Positions 35,471-47,756 of a DNA stretch of 64,000 bases are shown piece after piece. The stretch's first letter is position 1. Each line of letters starts with the position of its first letter. The stretch comes from Schizophyllum amplum (taxonomy: Eukaryota; Basidiomycota; Agaricomycetes; Agaricales; Schizophyllaceae). The notes below the pieces were generated by a model. It had not been told where the DNA came from and did not search any database. It saw only the letters and a list, made by a program, of their open reading frames with translations. The stretch lies in contig VDMD01000006.1 of the NCBI GenBank assembly GCA_007026445.1, positions 124,001-188,000 on the forward strand. The letters are read 5' to 3'. Made by a program: the position numbers and the translations under genes.

Positions 35471-35806
35471 TGACTTTTCCTACGACGACTTTAGACGCAT
35501 GTATCATATTATTTATGCTCATCTAATCGTGGCTCTTGTTGTATCACTGCCAACGTCGCATTAGCCTCCCACGGCCGACGTTCGTAGAACACGTCGCGCG
35601 GTCCCCGCGTCTGAGGTGCTTTTGAGCGATGCGAACAACGGCTGGAAGTACAACATCGCCGGCGGCAACGACTCGCCAGTGACGAAATAGGAAGGCCTTG
35701 TCTTCTCTTATCTTATCGGGAACAGCTGACATCAACATCCTAATCGTATCCCACAATTTGCCACTGAGCTTGAAGCACGTCTAAACATACGCCGTACACG
35801 ATCAAC
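35471..35806. other. Intergenic, no gene seen
   Basis: 336 bases between two same-strand genes. A minus frame of 70 codons has no domain. Confidence 0.4.
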
Positions 35807-36636
35807 ATGGCCAGCGTCGCATTTTTCTACGGGACGCTAATGCACCCCAAGGTATTGAAGCTCGTCATCCAGAACGATGCCTCCCATCTACAGATTTGCT
35901 CGGCAGGTGAGCTCGTCAGAGTCCATCATCACCGGACACCGTCTGAAGCCGCTCCTTTGCAGTTCTCCTCGTACGTATATCCTCATCCCAACGTCGCTGC
36001 TAACCGTGAAACGGGCGGCAGGACCACACTCGCCATAAAATCAAGGTGGGTGGGTGGTGGACAGCCAAGTCAGATAGTGGACGGACTCAACGCTATGCAG
36101 GGCGAGGATTATCCTGCCGTCGTTCCTTACGCCAACGGTCGTACCCTCTTTACCCACGAGCTCACCCAAGACGAACGATGCGTGCGGGGAACGCTGGTCA
36201 GGGGGTTGACGGCCAGAGATCTCGCTCGTCTGGATGCATTCGAAGACGACGTAAGTCGAATGGCTGCCAGTTTTCAGTCTACTCATCATGGTGCCAGGAA
36301 TATACTCGCGAGCAATTGCCCGTCCACCCATTGTCCCCCTTTACGTCTGTACAACGCGATGGGGAGATAGAGTCGGCTGGCGACACGCGTGTCATCCCAT
36401 CGACTCCTCCGGACCTGCCGGAAACACTAGCAGAGCCGGCGCTGGCGCACACGTACGTGTGGCTGGACGTCTCAAGGCTGGAGGCGGAGCTGTGGTCGTA
36501 TGCGGATTTCGTCAAGCACAATGCATGGAAGTGGTATCGGGATGGGACGGAGGTCGCGGAAGAAGAGCTGTCGGAGAGACGCAGAAAGCTTCTGAAGGAG
36601 GATAGAAACACCATACTGGGAATGAATCGCGTGTAA
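35807..36636 (+). CDS. Gamma-glutamylcyclotransferase-like (AIG2/GGCT fold)
   Basis: Start at 35807: MASVAFFYGTLMHPKVLKLV has the YGTL substrate loop of the GGCT fold. After introns it reads HTRHKIKGEDYPAVVPYANG, typical of AIG2-like proteins, then CVRGTLVRGLTARDLARLDA followed by FEDDEYTRE, which holds the acidic region expected for catalysis. Then come ALAHTYVWLDVSRLEAELWS and FVKHNAWKWYRDGTE. It ends at GMNRV, stop 36634-36636. About four short introns. The family handles gamma-glutamyl amines or glutathione-derived peptides; the exact substrate is not readable. Confidence 0.82.
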
Positions 36637-37097
36637 TAAGACGGTATGTATGAGAAACAATGGATGGGTGGCGGGGCTCGGCATTCAGGAAATACTTCTG
36701 GTTTGGCACTGGTACCGGGCTCAGCTTTCCTGGACCGTCTACGATCCCAATTACTCGATCGAGAAGCGGCGTCGTCGCCGCTGAGTTGGCTCGTATGATG
36801 AGCGGTCATCGCAGGCTCCGTATAGACCGATAACAACGGATATGAACGGGTTTCTGGACGACTTCAGTATGTATTCCGGTGTGTTCAAGTTCGGAATCAC
36901 CGGGTCGGTGCCGGGCGCGTCAAGCGCTCCCACGTGGTTCGGTAAATGGATTTTGTGGCGCCCGCCGCCCCGGCTCGAAGAAAGCAGTGCCTGGCGATGC
37001 CAACCGCCGAGTCCGACAGCGGGAGTCGGCGCCTTTTGAACTTGACCATCGACTCCTCGAATCCTTCAACGTCTTCCTCACGATCTATACATCCCTC
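36637..37097. other. Intergenic, metacaspase promoter
   Basis: 461 bases between two same-strand genes. No gene seen; short frames at 36842-37039 are non-coding by composition. Confidence 0.4.
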
Positions 37098-39363
37098 ATG
37101 TGGAACAACAACAACCAGGCGCCTCCTCCGTGAGTTCCTTGGCTTCCTCTGCGCTCACGAGCTCATTGCCATTGTTCAGGTTCCCGTCGGCACCGTGAGC
37201 CTCTGCGTTTATTGCGCACGACATATGTTTAACATTGCGCCTCATAGCGGCTTCCCCTCACCTACTGGCGGGTACAACCCGGGGTACCAGCCTGCGTATG
37301 CACTGCCGCCTGGTCCGCCTGGAGGAGGGTGCGTGAATCATCCCTTCGTCTACCGCGCTTCGCTGATATAGGATCTCTGCAGCTATGGACCTCCCCCAGG
37401 ACCTCCCCCTTCCAGAGGGTGGGCTGTCTTCCATTATGGCCGATCCTCAAGCTAACTCAATCCTCAGCTGGGCGCCGCCGTCGGGTCCACCACCCCCGTT
37501 CGTTTTTGTCCGCGTTGTTGAAGCTTCCATCTTGCTGACGGACGTAATAGACTTCAGCATGGCGGAGGGTGCGTGAATGCAGCATGTTCGTCCGCGTGCC
37601 CGTCTTACTCTGGTACAGGTACGGCCCGCCGCCGGGCCCGCCACCCCCGCAACGCGGCACATATCCCGGCCAGCAGTACCACAATCAACAAGGGTACCAG
37701 ACTCAGTACACCTCACCTCCTCCACCGACGTAAGCGCCCCGATCTCCACGGTGTTCTCGTCCTCCCCTGCTGCTCTAGAGCTCACGCATGCTCTAGCGCC
37801 CAGCACAATCGCCCCGCGTACGCTCCCCCGAGCGGACCACCGCCTGGCTCCAACCATGCCAGTATGCACAGGCCCCCGACTGGCCAGCAGAACTACGGGC
37901 CGCAGTTCGAGAACCAGCAGAACCATCAGATGCAGCAGCCGTACTTCCAGTACTCACAGTGCACGGGGAAGAAGAAAGGACTTTGCGTATGTCCTAAGAT
38001 CGTTTTTCTCGATGTGTCGCTGAGTGCCTTGCGAAGATTGGCATCAACTATACTGGCCAGAAGGGAGAGTTGAAAGGGTGCGGTAACTGTGAAGGTCGTC
38101 TGCTGGTGTTGGCTGAGACCAAATAGGTGTATCAACGACGCGCGCAACATACAGCGCTTCCTATGCGGTAAGCCGGCAGATGATGCATACGAGTTGCTGC
38201 TCATTTGTACCAACCATAGAGAACTATGGATATAGGAAGGAAGACATTGTCATGTTGACAGATGATGCCCAAAATTCTCGCCAGATTCCTACCCGCGAGA
38301 ACATCGTACGCCCTCGTCCTCTCTTCCTTGCTATTGTATTGACATAGCTACCAGATCCAGGCAATGCAATGGCTTGTCCGCGGCGCGCAGCCGAATGACT
38401 CGTTGTTCTTCCACTGTATGTTGTCTCAAGTCCTTTACGAATAAAACGATTGAGCATACTTCCCAGACTCTGGTCATGGCGGTTCAACGAAGGATCTGGA
38501 CGGAGATGAGGCGGATGGTTACGATGAAGGTGATGCATGGAGTTGATGACCGAGCGCTGGTTGCTAACATCGCGGTCAGTCATCTACCCGGTGGACTACG
38601 ACAATGCGGGGCATTTGGTCGACGATGTGAGTGGCTCATATACTCATCTATCTTGTTTTGCTCATGCTGTGGCAGATTATGCACGACCTCATGGTCAAGC
38701 CTCTGCCCGCGGGATGTCGCCTGACTGCTATATTCGACGTGTGTCCTCCTACCTTTCCGTCAATCCAATGTGCTGACTGTTCCACAGTCCTGCCATTCTG
38801 GCTCTGCTCTCGGTAGGTCGTACTCCATCGAGACGGTCTCTGATTAACCTGGTTGCCCTTAGACCTTCCGTACATCTACTCGACCGAAGGAAAGGTCAAG
38901 GAGCCGAACCTTGCAGCAGAAGCCGGTCAGGGCGTGCTCTCCGCCGTGTCCTCTTATGCTCGCGGCGACATGAGTGGCGTCTTCAAGTCTGCCGTCGGCC
39001 TTTTCAAGACCGCCTCTGGAAACACACAGAAGGCGCAGGAGGTGGCGCGCCAGACTAAGACCAGTCCTGCGGATGTGGTGAGTAGTCCTTGCTTCTAAGC
39101 CTCTACATGGACCCTCGCTAATCGCATCGTAGATCTCGTGGAGCGGCTGCAAGGATAGCCAGACGTCTGCCGATGCGTACGAGGCGGGACAGGCGACGGG
39201 GGCCATGAGTTACGCATTCATGACTGCGCTCGGACGGTCTAAAGAGCAGACGTACCAGGAGCTCCTTGTGGAGATACGGACGATCTTGAAGGAGAAGTAT
39301 AGTCAAAAGCCACAGCTATCGAGCTCGCATCCGATGGATACGAGCATCATGTTCATTTGCTAG
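37098..39363 (+). CDS. MCA1: Metacaspase with proline-rich prodomain (peptidase C14)
   Basis: Type I metacaspase, a calcium-dependent Arg/Lys-specific cysteine protease of stress response and proteostasis. Start at 37098 ([11 protein letters not shown]). The prodomain repeats [10 protein letters not shown] units over several small exons, including an inferred 11-nt exon (37558-37568). The catalytic domain has KKKGLC and [20 protein letters not shown], then [20 protein letters not shown]. Catalytic His is in [20 protein letters not shown] and catalytic Cys in [18 protein letters not shown]. Later come [20 protein letters not shown] and [14 protein letters not shown], and the protein ends in DTSIMFIC, stop 39361-39363. 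About a dozen introns. The dyad is intact, so the enzyme should be active. Confidence 0.9.
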
Positions 39364-39617
39364 AATATCGCTTTTGCGGACAATGCCTTGTACGTGTAGT
39401 AAAATATGTGTGCTGCCAAGCTATGACTCGTCCGAGTTGTGGCCTGAAGCTGCGATGATATGTGGGTGCAAGTTGGTGCTGCCAGTTGTGGTTGAGGTAA
39501 TTTATGACGCGCATGTGAGGTTTATCGGAACTCGGGCCGTGCCACAGGCGCCCATCGCAACTCGGCTTCATGTCTTTTCGTTGCTTAAGTACCTTCAAAG
39601 TTGACCCAAGCGCAGTG

Positions 39618-41191
39618 ATGCTGGAGCTCCGACCCATCCTCGCATTCAGTGCTCTCACTGGCTTTATTGTGTTCATTCTATATCGCGGAATCTCCTATGA
39701 GGCGCACACGTTTGCGCCATCGTCCTCGACCTCTCAAGAGACGCTCGGACAGCATGGTGCGGGCACTGAAGTACTGATATCTTGTCTGTTCAGCTTTCTC
39801 ACGTCCATCAGGGCTTCCAGACTTTGGGAACTATAGAGATATAGCAATTCTGTCCGCAGAGGAGTTCCCCCTAGGTCAGTATGGCTAGGAGAACTTCCCT
39901 CTGATTGCTCAACGACGCTGCGACAGATGATTCTAGTCGACGAGTTATAATAGTGGGAGATATTCATGGCATGAATGACCGGCTACAGTGCGTCATTCTG
40001 TCCATGCTGCTGCCGAGAACTCACGCCCTTCGACAGTGCGCTCCTCGACAAGCTCTCCTATGACAAGGCGTCCGACAGTTTGATCCACGCTGGAGACATT
40101 CTTGCGAAAGGCCCACATAAGGGCTCCCTCGCAGTTCTCTCGTACATGTCCTCGCACAACATCACGGGCGTTCGAGGCAACCACGATCAGAAAGTCATAG
40201 AATGGCGCGGCTGGATTGACTGGATACGTGCGCAGCCTGGTGGCCGCAAATGGCTAGACGAGCTAGAGGAGAACTACCAGGACAACGCGGAGGGCAAGAA
40301 ACTCACGGAGTGGGTCGAGAGCGCCAAAAAGAAAGATGAGAGCAAATGGTGGGACAAGATTCCCGAGGGATGGAAGCTCTTCAGCGATCACTACAATATT
40401 GCGCGCGACATGTCCGAGACCGACTACGCCTACCTCAAGAACCTGCCCCTCAAGATCCACGTACCGTCCGCCCATGCGTTCATCGTGCACGCCGGTCTCC
40501 TTCCGTCCGACCCGAACTACAAGCCTACGAACCCCCGCCAGCCTCTCGCGAGGATCCCTGACCTCAGAAAGGACATGCTGTCTCACAAATACGCCGCCTT
40601 GCGCGAGGTTCAGGAGCGCACTATCTTAACTGAGGTGCCGCAGAATACGGACCCTTGGACGAACATCAACATGCGCAGCGTTCGGGACAACGGCGAGGCC
40701 ACGAAGAGCAGCGACGACGGCACGCCGTGGTCCGATTTGTGGAATCGCGACATGAAAAGCTGCAGGGGATATGTCACGAATGCCGTCAAGCCCAAGGACT
40801 CTCTTCCGTGTATGCCTTCGACGGTGGTTTACGGGCACGCTGCATCGCGCGGTCTCGACGTCAAGCGCTGGTCCATCGGCTTGGATAGCGGATGTGTAAG
40901 GGGATCACTACTCTGTTCGTCAGCATATCTGAATGATCCCAGGTCTATGGTCGTGAACTCACCGCGCTCGTCCTCTCCTCCAAAGACAAGAAGTTTTATG
41001 AGGATGATGTAGAGGACGATGCCGAGGACGGCGAGAACGAAGACGGAGCCGACGAGAACGATGAGACAGAGGACGATGATGAGGATGACAAGCGCCAGCG
41101 GGACCTCACCGCCCGCCGGAAGAAGGGCCGGAACTGGGTTCGCTTCGGCGACCGCGGGAGGGGAAAACTCGTCAGCGTGAAGTGTTATTGA
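39618..41191 (+). CDS. PPN2: Membrane-anchored metallophosphatase, Ppn2-like
   Basis: Calcineurin-like phosphatase resembling yeast YNL217W/Ppn2, a vacuolar endopolyphosphatase. Start at 39618. Residues about 7-25 (ILAFSALTGFIVFILYRGI) form an N-terminal signal anchor. The spliced chain runs LPDFGNYRDIAILSAEEFPL, then RRVIIVGDIHGM, SLIHAGDILAKGPHKG and ITGVRGNHDQKVIEWRGW. Next are AFIVHAGLLPSDPN, VVYGHAASRGLDVKRW and SIGLDSGCVYG, giving all phosphoesterase metal motifs. The C terminus carries a very acidic stretch (EDDAEDGENEDGADENDETE) followed by a basic end. Stop at 41189-41191. The reading past 40894 needs one more intron. Vacuolar location is inferred from the family. Confidence 0.82.
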
Positions 41192-42095
41192 GACACTGCG
41201 GCATTCCATCACATTCAGATTATACTGTCCTTACAAGCATCGTGAGTATGTGATCCATTTTGCCGTTTTCGATGTTTCTCTGGCTTATTGGATCTTCGTA
41301 GAGTGCTCTATCGCTCAGAGTATTGTATTTCTAGGTTTCCGTGTGTTGTCAGCTACTACTTTGCCACCGCCACCGGCACAGGCGACTATATTCCTCGCCA
41401 GCCTTGCAATCCGTGTACTGTAAATTTTATTCCTGGCCTATATCGTCATGAACTGGGCATATGTTCTGATCGACGCGTCTTGCTCTAACCTCTGCGAACA
41501 AACGTGAAATGCCACCGTATCGATGCGAGAGTTTGCCATAGTTGAGTACATGTGACCCTTCCTGCGCGCATCTAGCCTAATTCGCCACTTCAGATGAGAA
41601 TAAGTAGAGGAGAACGGGACTCGCCACGCCGTCCCCTCACCAGCTTTGTTCAACATCCAACCCCGCCCCCGCCTGATAGCGGATACAATTTGTGTGAGTC
41701 TCGCCGCGTAGGAGACTCCCGAGTTGTTCCCGCGTATTTTGAACCAATCACGGCCCAATATCTGTCTTGCGTAAGCGCTGCCTTGTGCTCCTTGCCCAGC
41801 ACAAGCATTTGGCTCGTTGGCGTGAAGGAGAAGCTCCTTGCTCATGACCTGCTCATGACCAGTCCCGCAGGACTTTCGGCCCTTCGCCGGTTCTCGAAGG
41901 CTCTCACCCCACGCGGGGAAATAGCGGGGCAGGTTCCCGCGTCCCCACAAAGGTCCGTCACGGACCGGCTGATGGCTACTTATCCTCACCTGAAGGGTTT
42001 TGGTGATGCACAAAGTGATCGCCATACAGATGGCCAACGCGCTGCCCTTGAACACATGACTGACCGGCAAGCGCGCTGGATGCTGGCGCCGCTGG
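41192..42095. other. Intergenic, no convincing gene
   Basis: About 0.9 kb. Overlapping frames on both strands (41438-42070 minus, 41594-42115 plus) mirror each other and lack domains, so they are treated as chance frames in GC-rich promoter DNA. Confidence 0.45.
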
Positions 42096-42103
42096 TATAT
42101 ATA
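42096..42103 (+). promoter_or_regulatory. TATA box of the sugar transporter gene
   Basis: TATATATA about 85 bases before the ATG at 42188, followed by a CT-rich leader. A strong TATA fits a nutrient-regulated transporter. Confidence 0.6.
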
Positions 42104-42187
42104 CGCCGTGCCTAGCGTTTGAGACGAGCTTTCCCTCGCCTGATCTCCCCCGCCTTCCCCGTTCCCTTTTCCATCTGCATCTTTCCA

Positions 42188-44700
42188 ATGGCAGGCGGAG
42201 CCGTCAACGCTGGGACCTCACTGGCCGCGAGCCGCCGGCAGGCGCTCTCTGGCAAGTCAGGTTGGGTGAGTGCAGTTGATTGTGCGTTAGTCGATTGGGG
42301 TTTGACGCAGGATATAGGCAGGCATAGTAGAGAATCGCAAGGTTTTTGCAATCGCGGTGTTTGCGTCTCTCGGCGGCTTGTACGTCTTCGCCTCTATCCT
42401 GTCGTCCCTTCAACTCATCGGCATGTTCGTAGGCTGTATGGTAGGCGACCGCTCTTTGTTCTGGGGAACAGCTTCTTACAATGAATCCCAACTTCAGGGT
42501 ACAATCAGGTGCGTATCACAAGTACTACATATCGGGATCGGTACTTAAACATCCATTAGGGCGTTTTTAGCAGCGTTCTGGCCATGTCTTCCTTTAAGGA
42601 ACGTATGGGTGACGCTGTGGCGGACACGGATAAGAAAGGCTGGCTCGTCGCGATCCTTGAACTCGGTGCATGGTTCGGTGTGCTGCTTACAGGTGCGCGT
42701 TCCCTCGCTGACCACCCGATGTGCTACCATGGTCTTTATAATATTCTGCAGGCCCCGTCGCGGACAAGATCTCTCGCAAGTATACAATTCTGCTCGCTGT
42801 CATCGTATTCTCCGTAGGCGTCATTGTGCAAACCGCTGCAAACGCGCCTGACTCCATCTATGGCGGTATGTGCTCAATCACGTTGATGCGGCTGTTATTC
42901 ATGGACTCCCTACAGGCCGATTCGTCACCGGTCTTGGCGTCGGTTCACTCAGCATGTGTGTGCCGCTCTACAACGCCGAGTACTCGCCCCCGGAACTGCG
43001 AGGTAGCTTGGTTGCCTTGCAGCAGCTCTCGATCACCTTTGGTATCATGATCTCGTTCTGGATCGACTACGGGACGAAGTGTGTGCGTCTTTTATGGTGC
43101 CAGATGTGTGCTAAGATCGAAACAGCTACATCGGCGGTACGGGTGAGACTCAGTCTGAAGCGGCGTGGCGGCTGCCACTCGCGCTGCAGCTCGTGCCGGC
43201 CTTGATATTGGGAGTCGGAATACTCTTCATGCCCTTCTCGCCGCGATGGCTGGTCAACAAGGGCCGCGACGAGGAGGCCGTGCAGGTCCTCAGTCGTGCG
43301 CGCAACCTTCCCTCGGACCACGACCTCATCCAGATCGAATTTCTGTACGTGGTGTCTGTGATACGAGTCATGGCTGGCGATATTTATGACCCTATAGGGA
43401 GATCAAGGCGCAGCAAATTTTCGACCAGGAGACTTCCGAGAAGGCATTCCCGCAATACCAAGATGGCTCTTTCGGCTCTGAATTCAAGCTTGGCTTGTAT
43501 GGCTACCTGAGCTTGATGACCAACCGCAGTGAGTCCGTTTCTGCTGTCCCCTTTTTTCATGTATATGAAACCCCTGCAGACTTGCTTTATCGCGTCATGA
43601 TTTCTGCTGGGTGAGTCTTACAAGTAGTCATTCCTACCACGAAGTCAAACCTCACATTGCGGACAGAACGATGTTCTTCCAGCAGTGGACCGGCGTTAAT
43701 GCCGTCCTCTACTACGCGCCTTCTATCTTTGGTCAGCTCGGCTTGACTGGCGACAACACCATTGGCCTGCTTGCGACAGGCGTTGTGGGCATTGCCATGT
43801 TCCTCGCCACGATTCCCGCCGTAATCTGGGTGGATCAGCTTGGTCGGAAGCCCGTGCTCGTATCGGGTGCCTTCTTGATGTTTGCGTGCCACTTGATCAT
43901 TGCTGTCCTGACGGGCTTATACCATGATTCATGGGACAGGTGTGTCTAGAATCACTGGCAGGAAAACTACGCGTGTTCTGATGCAGTTTTTAGCCACTCT
44001 GCTGCTGGCTGGGCCGCCTGCGCGATGGTCTGGATATTCTCGATTGCCTTTGGGTACAGTTGGGGTAAGTTGAGTCTCGCTTTTAGCTTCTGGATGTCTG
44101 CTGATCTTCGCGTAGGTCCTTGCTCGTGGATCCTCATTTCGGAGGTTTGGCCATTGAGCGTGCGCGGGAAGGGCGTGTCGATCGCTGCCAGCTCGAACTG
44201 GATGAACAACTTCATTGGTACGTGCATAACCTTCAAGCTCGTACCGCCAGGTCTTTCTGATGCTGTACTACAGTGGGACAAGTAACACCGACGATGTTGG
44301 AAAACCTTGGATTTGGGACATTTGTGTTCTTTGGGGTGCGTGCCATGAATTTTGATGATGACTTTGCACGCGGTGCTGACGGCGGATAAATCATCATAAA
44401 TCAGGCATTCTCTCTTGCTGGAGGGCTTTTCATTCTATTCCTTGTACGTACTTTCTCTGCGGGTGGGATATCTGGGCTGACTCCTGTTTAGGTGCCGGAG
44501 ACTAAGGGAATCTCTCTCGAGGTATATATTTTTTCTTGGTTCCGAAGAGTCATTGCTCACATCCCTCTTAGGAAATGGAAGCGGTGATGGGCAACACGAG
44601 TAATCTGGCCCTTGAGGATCAGAAACGATTAGGGGATATTCACAGACGCCTTGGTCTCATTGACGATATGCGTGAGCATGATGTCGAAGAGAAAATCTGA
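42188..44700 (+). CDS. MFS sugar transporter (SP family)
   Basis: Plasma-membrane monosaccharide transporter type. Start at 42188 (MAGGAVNAGTSLAASRR). The first-helix signature GGLLYGYNQGVFSSVLAM is spread over four exons, two of them only 8 nt (42433-42440) and 11 nt (42498-42508). Then come GRFVTGLGVGSLSMCVPLYN, AEYSPPELRGSLVALQQLSI, FMPFSPRWLVNKGRDEEA, FFQQWTGVNAVLYYAPSIF and WVDQLGRKPVLVSGAFLMFA. The end has GPCSWILISEVWPLSVRGKG and FLVPETKGISLEEMEAVMGN. Stop at 44698-44700. These are all SP-family hallmarks (PESPR-like SPRW, PETKG). The QQWTG.N pattern fits hexose, pentose or quinate carriers; the substrate is undetermined. Confidence 0.9.
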
Positions 44701-45919
44701 TCTAGCGCAGTGATACCTTTAAGTATGTGATACACCTTTTACTTCACGCACCAGTTATTATGACACCCTCATTTTAAGAGATCCATCGCAGTTGTGTTGA
44801 TCTATTCCCGCTACCATTTATGGTAGTGGGTTTTGGGGTGGAAGCAGAAAATCACTAGGCTCGTTCCCATCCGGCTACACCACGTGACTCGTTCCTACTG
44901 GCCTGCCAGTGCGAGTCTAGAAAATCACCTTTCGCCTCGTCTCAAGGCATCACATGACCAGCACATGACCAGCTGCCACGTCAGAGTTTCGACTCTCGGC
45001 AGCCGCATTTTACCGCCACCTTGCGCAGTCCTGCTTCCTGCCCACAGGCTTTCATGGGATGATGGCCTTTCAGGTGCGAGACAGAAAGATGCTACACATG
45101 CCGCTGAAGACTCGCTTTTGGCCTCTTGTAAGCAAAAGTGCAGCTGTCAACTTCTACCAAATCGTCTCTACAAAGTCCAAGACCAAAGGGCTGAAGAAGA
45201 TGTATAAATTATACTATAAAAGCAGCGCAGCTGCCGCAGCTCATATTGGTAGCGGGCCTTGCCGGTAACGACCGGCCTTGCTGAGTTATTCCAGAAAGAG
45301 CCTGTGAGGAGCAGTCCTGGAGTCTCTTGACATGTGACACGTGTGACAGAGACTTGGACTTGTGACCATCGCCAGCCATCGCCTCACTGTCACTGTGCAT
45401 CTACGCGTACTGACACTGTGGCCAAGATGTTAACTGTTCGTCGACTTTCCCACATATCCTCATATTCCTGCTTCTCGGGACCTCTTGAATGCATGCTCCT
45501 GAACTTTGGATAACCAGCAGGCTCGTCTGTCGAAAGGAAGTTCGATGTCGAGACCGTGTTACATACTATCTGCAACAGGATTGGACTGCTCTTTCTCTTC
45601 GACGTTAGCAAGGTCGTCCCACGTAGCAGCCGTACGTCCGCATAAATGTTATCCTCAGCAGCATCCACCATCCTTCTAGCGACATTGACGATGACAGGTT
45701 TACAAAGATGGCGTCTACTAGATGCTCTACAGAGCAGGCGCTTCAGTATCCCCGGAGTCAGACGCTGTGACCCCGCCTACAGTTTACGTGGCATAGCCTC
45801 GCCGCAAGCCCCTTTGAAGCCGAAGGACGCATAAAACTGCCTCCTTGACCGCACCTAGCCTTCCACGCCCAATCCCCCCAAGTCCATTCCGGTCACTCTT
45901 CAGCGCTCCCATCGCCAGC
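44701..45919. other. Intergenic, no gene seen
   Basis: 1.2 kb. A TATAAATTATACTATAAAA stretch at about 45204-45222 is AT-rich in GC-rich surroundings. It has no gene behind it that I recognise and lies roughly 700 bases before the next start. Frames at 44833-45207 and 45390-45671 have no domain. Confidence 0.4.
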
Positions 45920-47452
45920 ATGTCCGATACCGAAAAGTTGACTCCAAGGAGCCTCCTCGACGAGGAAGGCAACTTTACGCTTCAGAACAAGGACATCTAC
46001 GACCTGTTGAAGTACGTTCAAACGGGCGCCCTTCTCCCCACTGCGGAGCTCGGCTATCGAGAACGCGTGCAACTCTCCTCAGACATGGCGAGAAAGTTAT
46101 CCAGCGTTATCGGGCCGCTCCTTACCTCCTATGCCACAGTAAGCGACGCCCGCAGTGTCAGGCCCGGGTCTGCTATACTAAATTACCCAACAGACTCGAG
46201 GCCATTGTGAGACGTTCAAGACTATCACCTATCCCAGCATCATTAGTCTCTCGGACGATGTCTACGACTACGCTCTGAAGGCTAGTGGAGCCTCCGCTGC
46301 CCCCTCACCATATGGTAACTCGCGTCAACTGTCACCTGTGCGACATCGCTGCTGATGATGCTTTGCAGCCCAAATTTTTGACTGCGTTACACTGCTCGCA
46401 GATACCGTGTCACAGGCGGAGAAGAGCATCCTCAGAGCAGACCTCAATGGCTTGGTCGATGCGCAAGTCAGAGCTATTGACGTTCTGCAGGTGAAGGCTC
46501 AAAGGGTCGTTGCCGATTTGCGCGCCTTTGAGGGCCAAACGATGAGCGACCAGGCGGTCCTGAAAGAGCGCAGCAACGCGGTCAACATCAAGCTTACTAG
46601 TGAGCAAGGCAGCATGGTCGAAATCAGGGCCAAACTCAAGGCCTTGCGCGATGAACTCGACGCGACTATGCGGCAATATGAACAAGGTGCGGCCTGCATC
46701 CCGCTCTATAGCTCGTTTCGCGCTGAACGCGAGACTACACAGCCAAGATTGCCGCATGCACCACCCCGACCTACGCCTGGCTGTTCCCCATTGGCCTCAT
46801 CGTCGCGTCCGCAATGGCGGGCGTCAACGGCGAGAAAGCCGCAACCTTGGCTTCGCGCATTGACAAGGTCCGAGTCCTAGTCACGGACAGCGAGGGCAAA
46901 GTTAGAGACGGGGAGCGCATGGTCGCTAATCTGGAGACTATTGACGTTCGTATTCCGACCATCTTTGCCCAATATACCGCTGACTCATCGACGCCATGTT
47001 CTACAGGCGGATTTGGACAACGTTATCGCTCTGATAGAGCCGGCAGTCACCGCTATTCAGAGAATGATGGGCGTCTGGGATGCTGTCGCTATCGACCTGA
47101 CTAGGCTCAAGACTATGACGAACACTGATGTTCGCAAGGTGATCAAGGTCATCGCAGACGTCGTCGAGCAGAAGGTGATAGAGAAATGGGCAGCTCTCGT
47201 GGCCGCTGGTGAGACTTTCACCTGCTTGATGATACACGAGTACAATCTGACGACTTGTCTTCAGTGGACAAGTACCGGAAGGCTGCAACAGTCAGTTGCG
47301 TTCTTGAACAGAGGTCGCTAAACGATCTAGCGACAGAGCTGTTCATGTATCGTTCTCCAGGCTTATTTCCCAACATGCCCTATCCCAAGAACCCCTGTTT
47401 TGATATACCGGAGCCCTATCAGCGTCCTGGTATTCTCGACTTCTACTATTAG
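45920..47452 (+). CDS. All-helical protein resembling ClyA/XaxA-type pore-forming proteins
   Basis: Start at 45920 (MSDTEKLTPRSLLDEEGNF). The N-terminal helical part includes IYDLLKYVQTGALLPTAELG. A long coiled coil follows (VDAQVRAIDVLQVKAQRVVA through ALRDELDATMRQYEQ). Then, across an intron, comes a hydrophobic hairpin-like segment TYAWLFPIGLIVASAMAGVN. A second long helical arm (DLDNVIALIEPAVTAIQRMM) leads to AAVDKYRKAATVS and a Pro/Tyr-rich tail, stop 47450-47452. Two long helical arms around a short membrane-active segment is the plan of alpha-pore-forming proteins such as the XaxA-like group. No signal peptide. The family call is by layout and pattern memory only; activity is not established. 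Confidence 0.6.
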
Positions 47453-47756
47453 TTCTCATGTACCTCACTCAGCCCGATATCCTTCAGTACTCGGACTGTA
47501 ACGCAAAGGAAATGTAACCCACATTTAGGCCACAGGTTTTGGGGAACGCGTGCATCTCGTCTGACGCTCGTTGTTTTATCGGGCAGGCTGTAGCTCGTGT
47601 CCCCACCGTGATAAGGTTTTCATTCATCGAAAGCGTACACCGAACGAAGAGAGTCTGAGTGCAGTAAGATGAAGTCGGAAAAAAGTCAACGGCATTATCA
47701 TGTGATCCGCTGTCGCGATCACGTGCAAGGTGAGTGGTGGAATAAGCGCAGTCTGA

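Noticed and set aside
41438..42115. 210-codon minus and 173-codon plus frames overlapping each other
   Set aside because: Both lack domains, mirror each other in GC-rich DNA and cover the promoter and TATA box of the sugar transporter.
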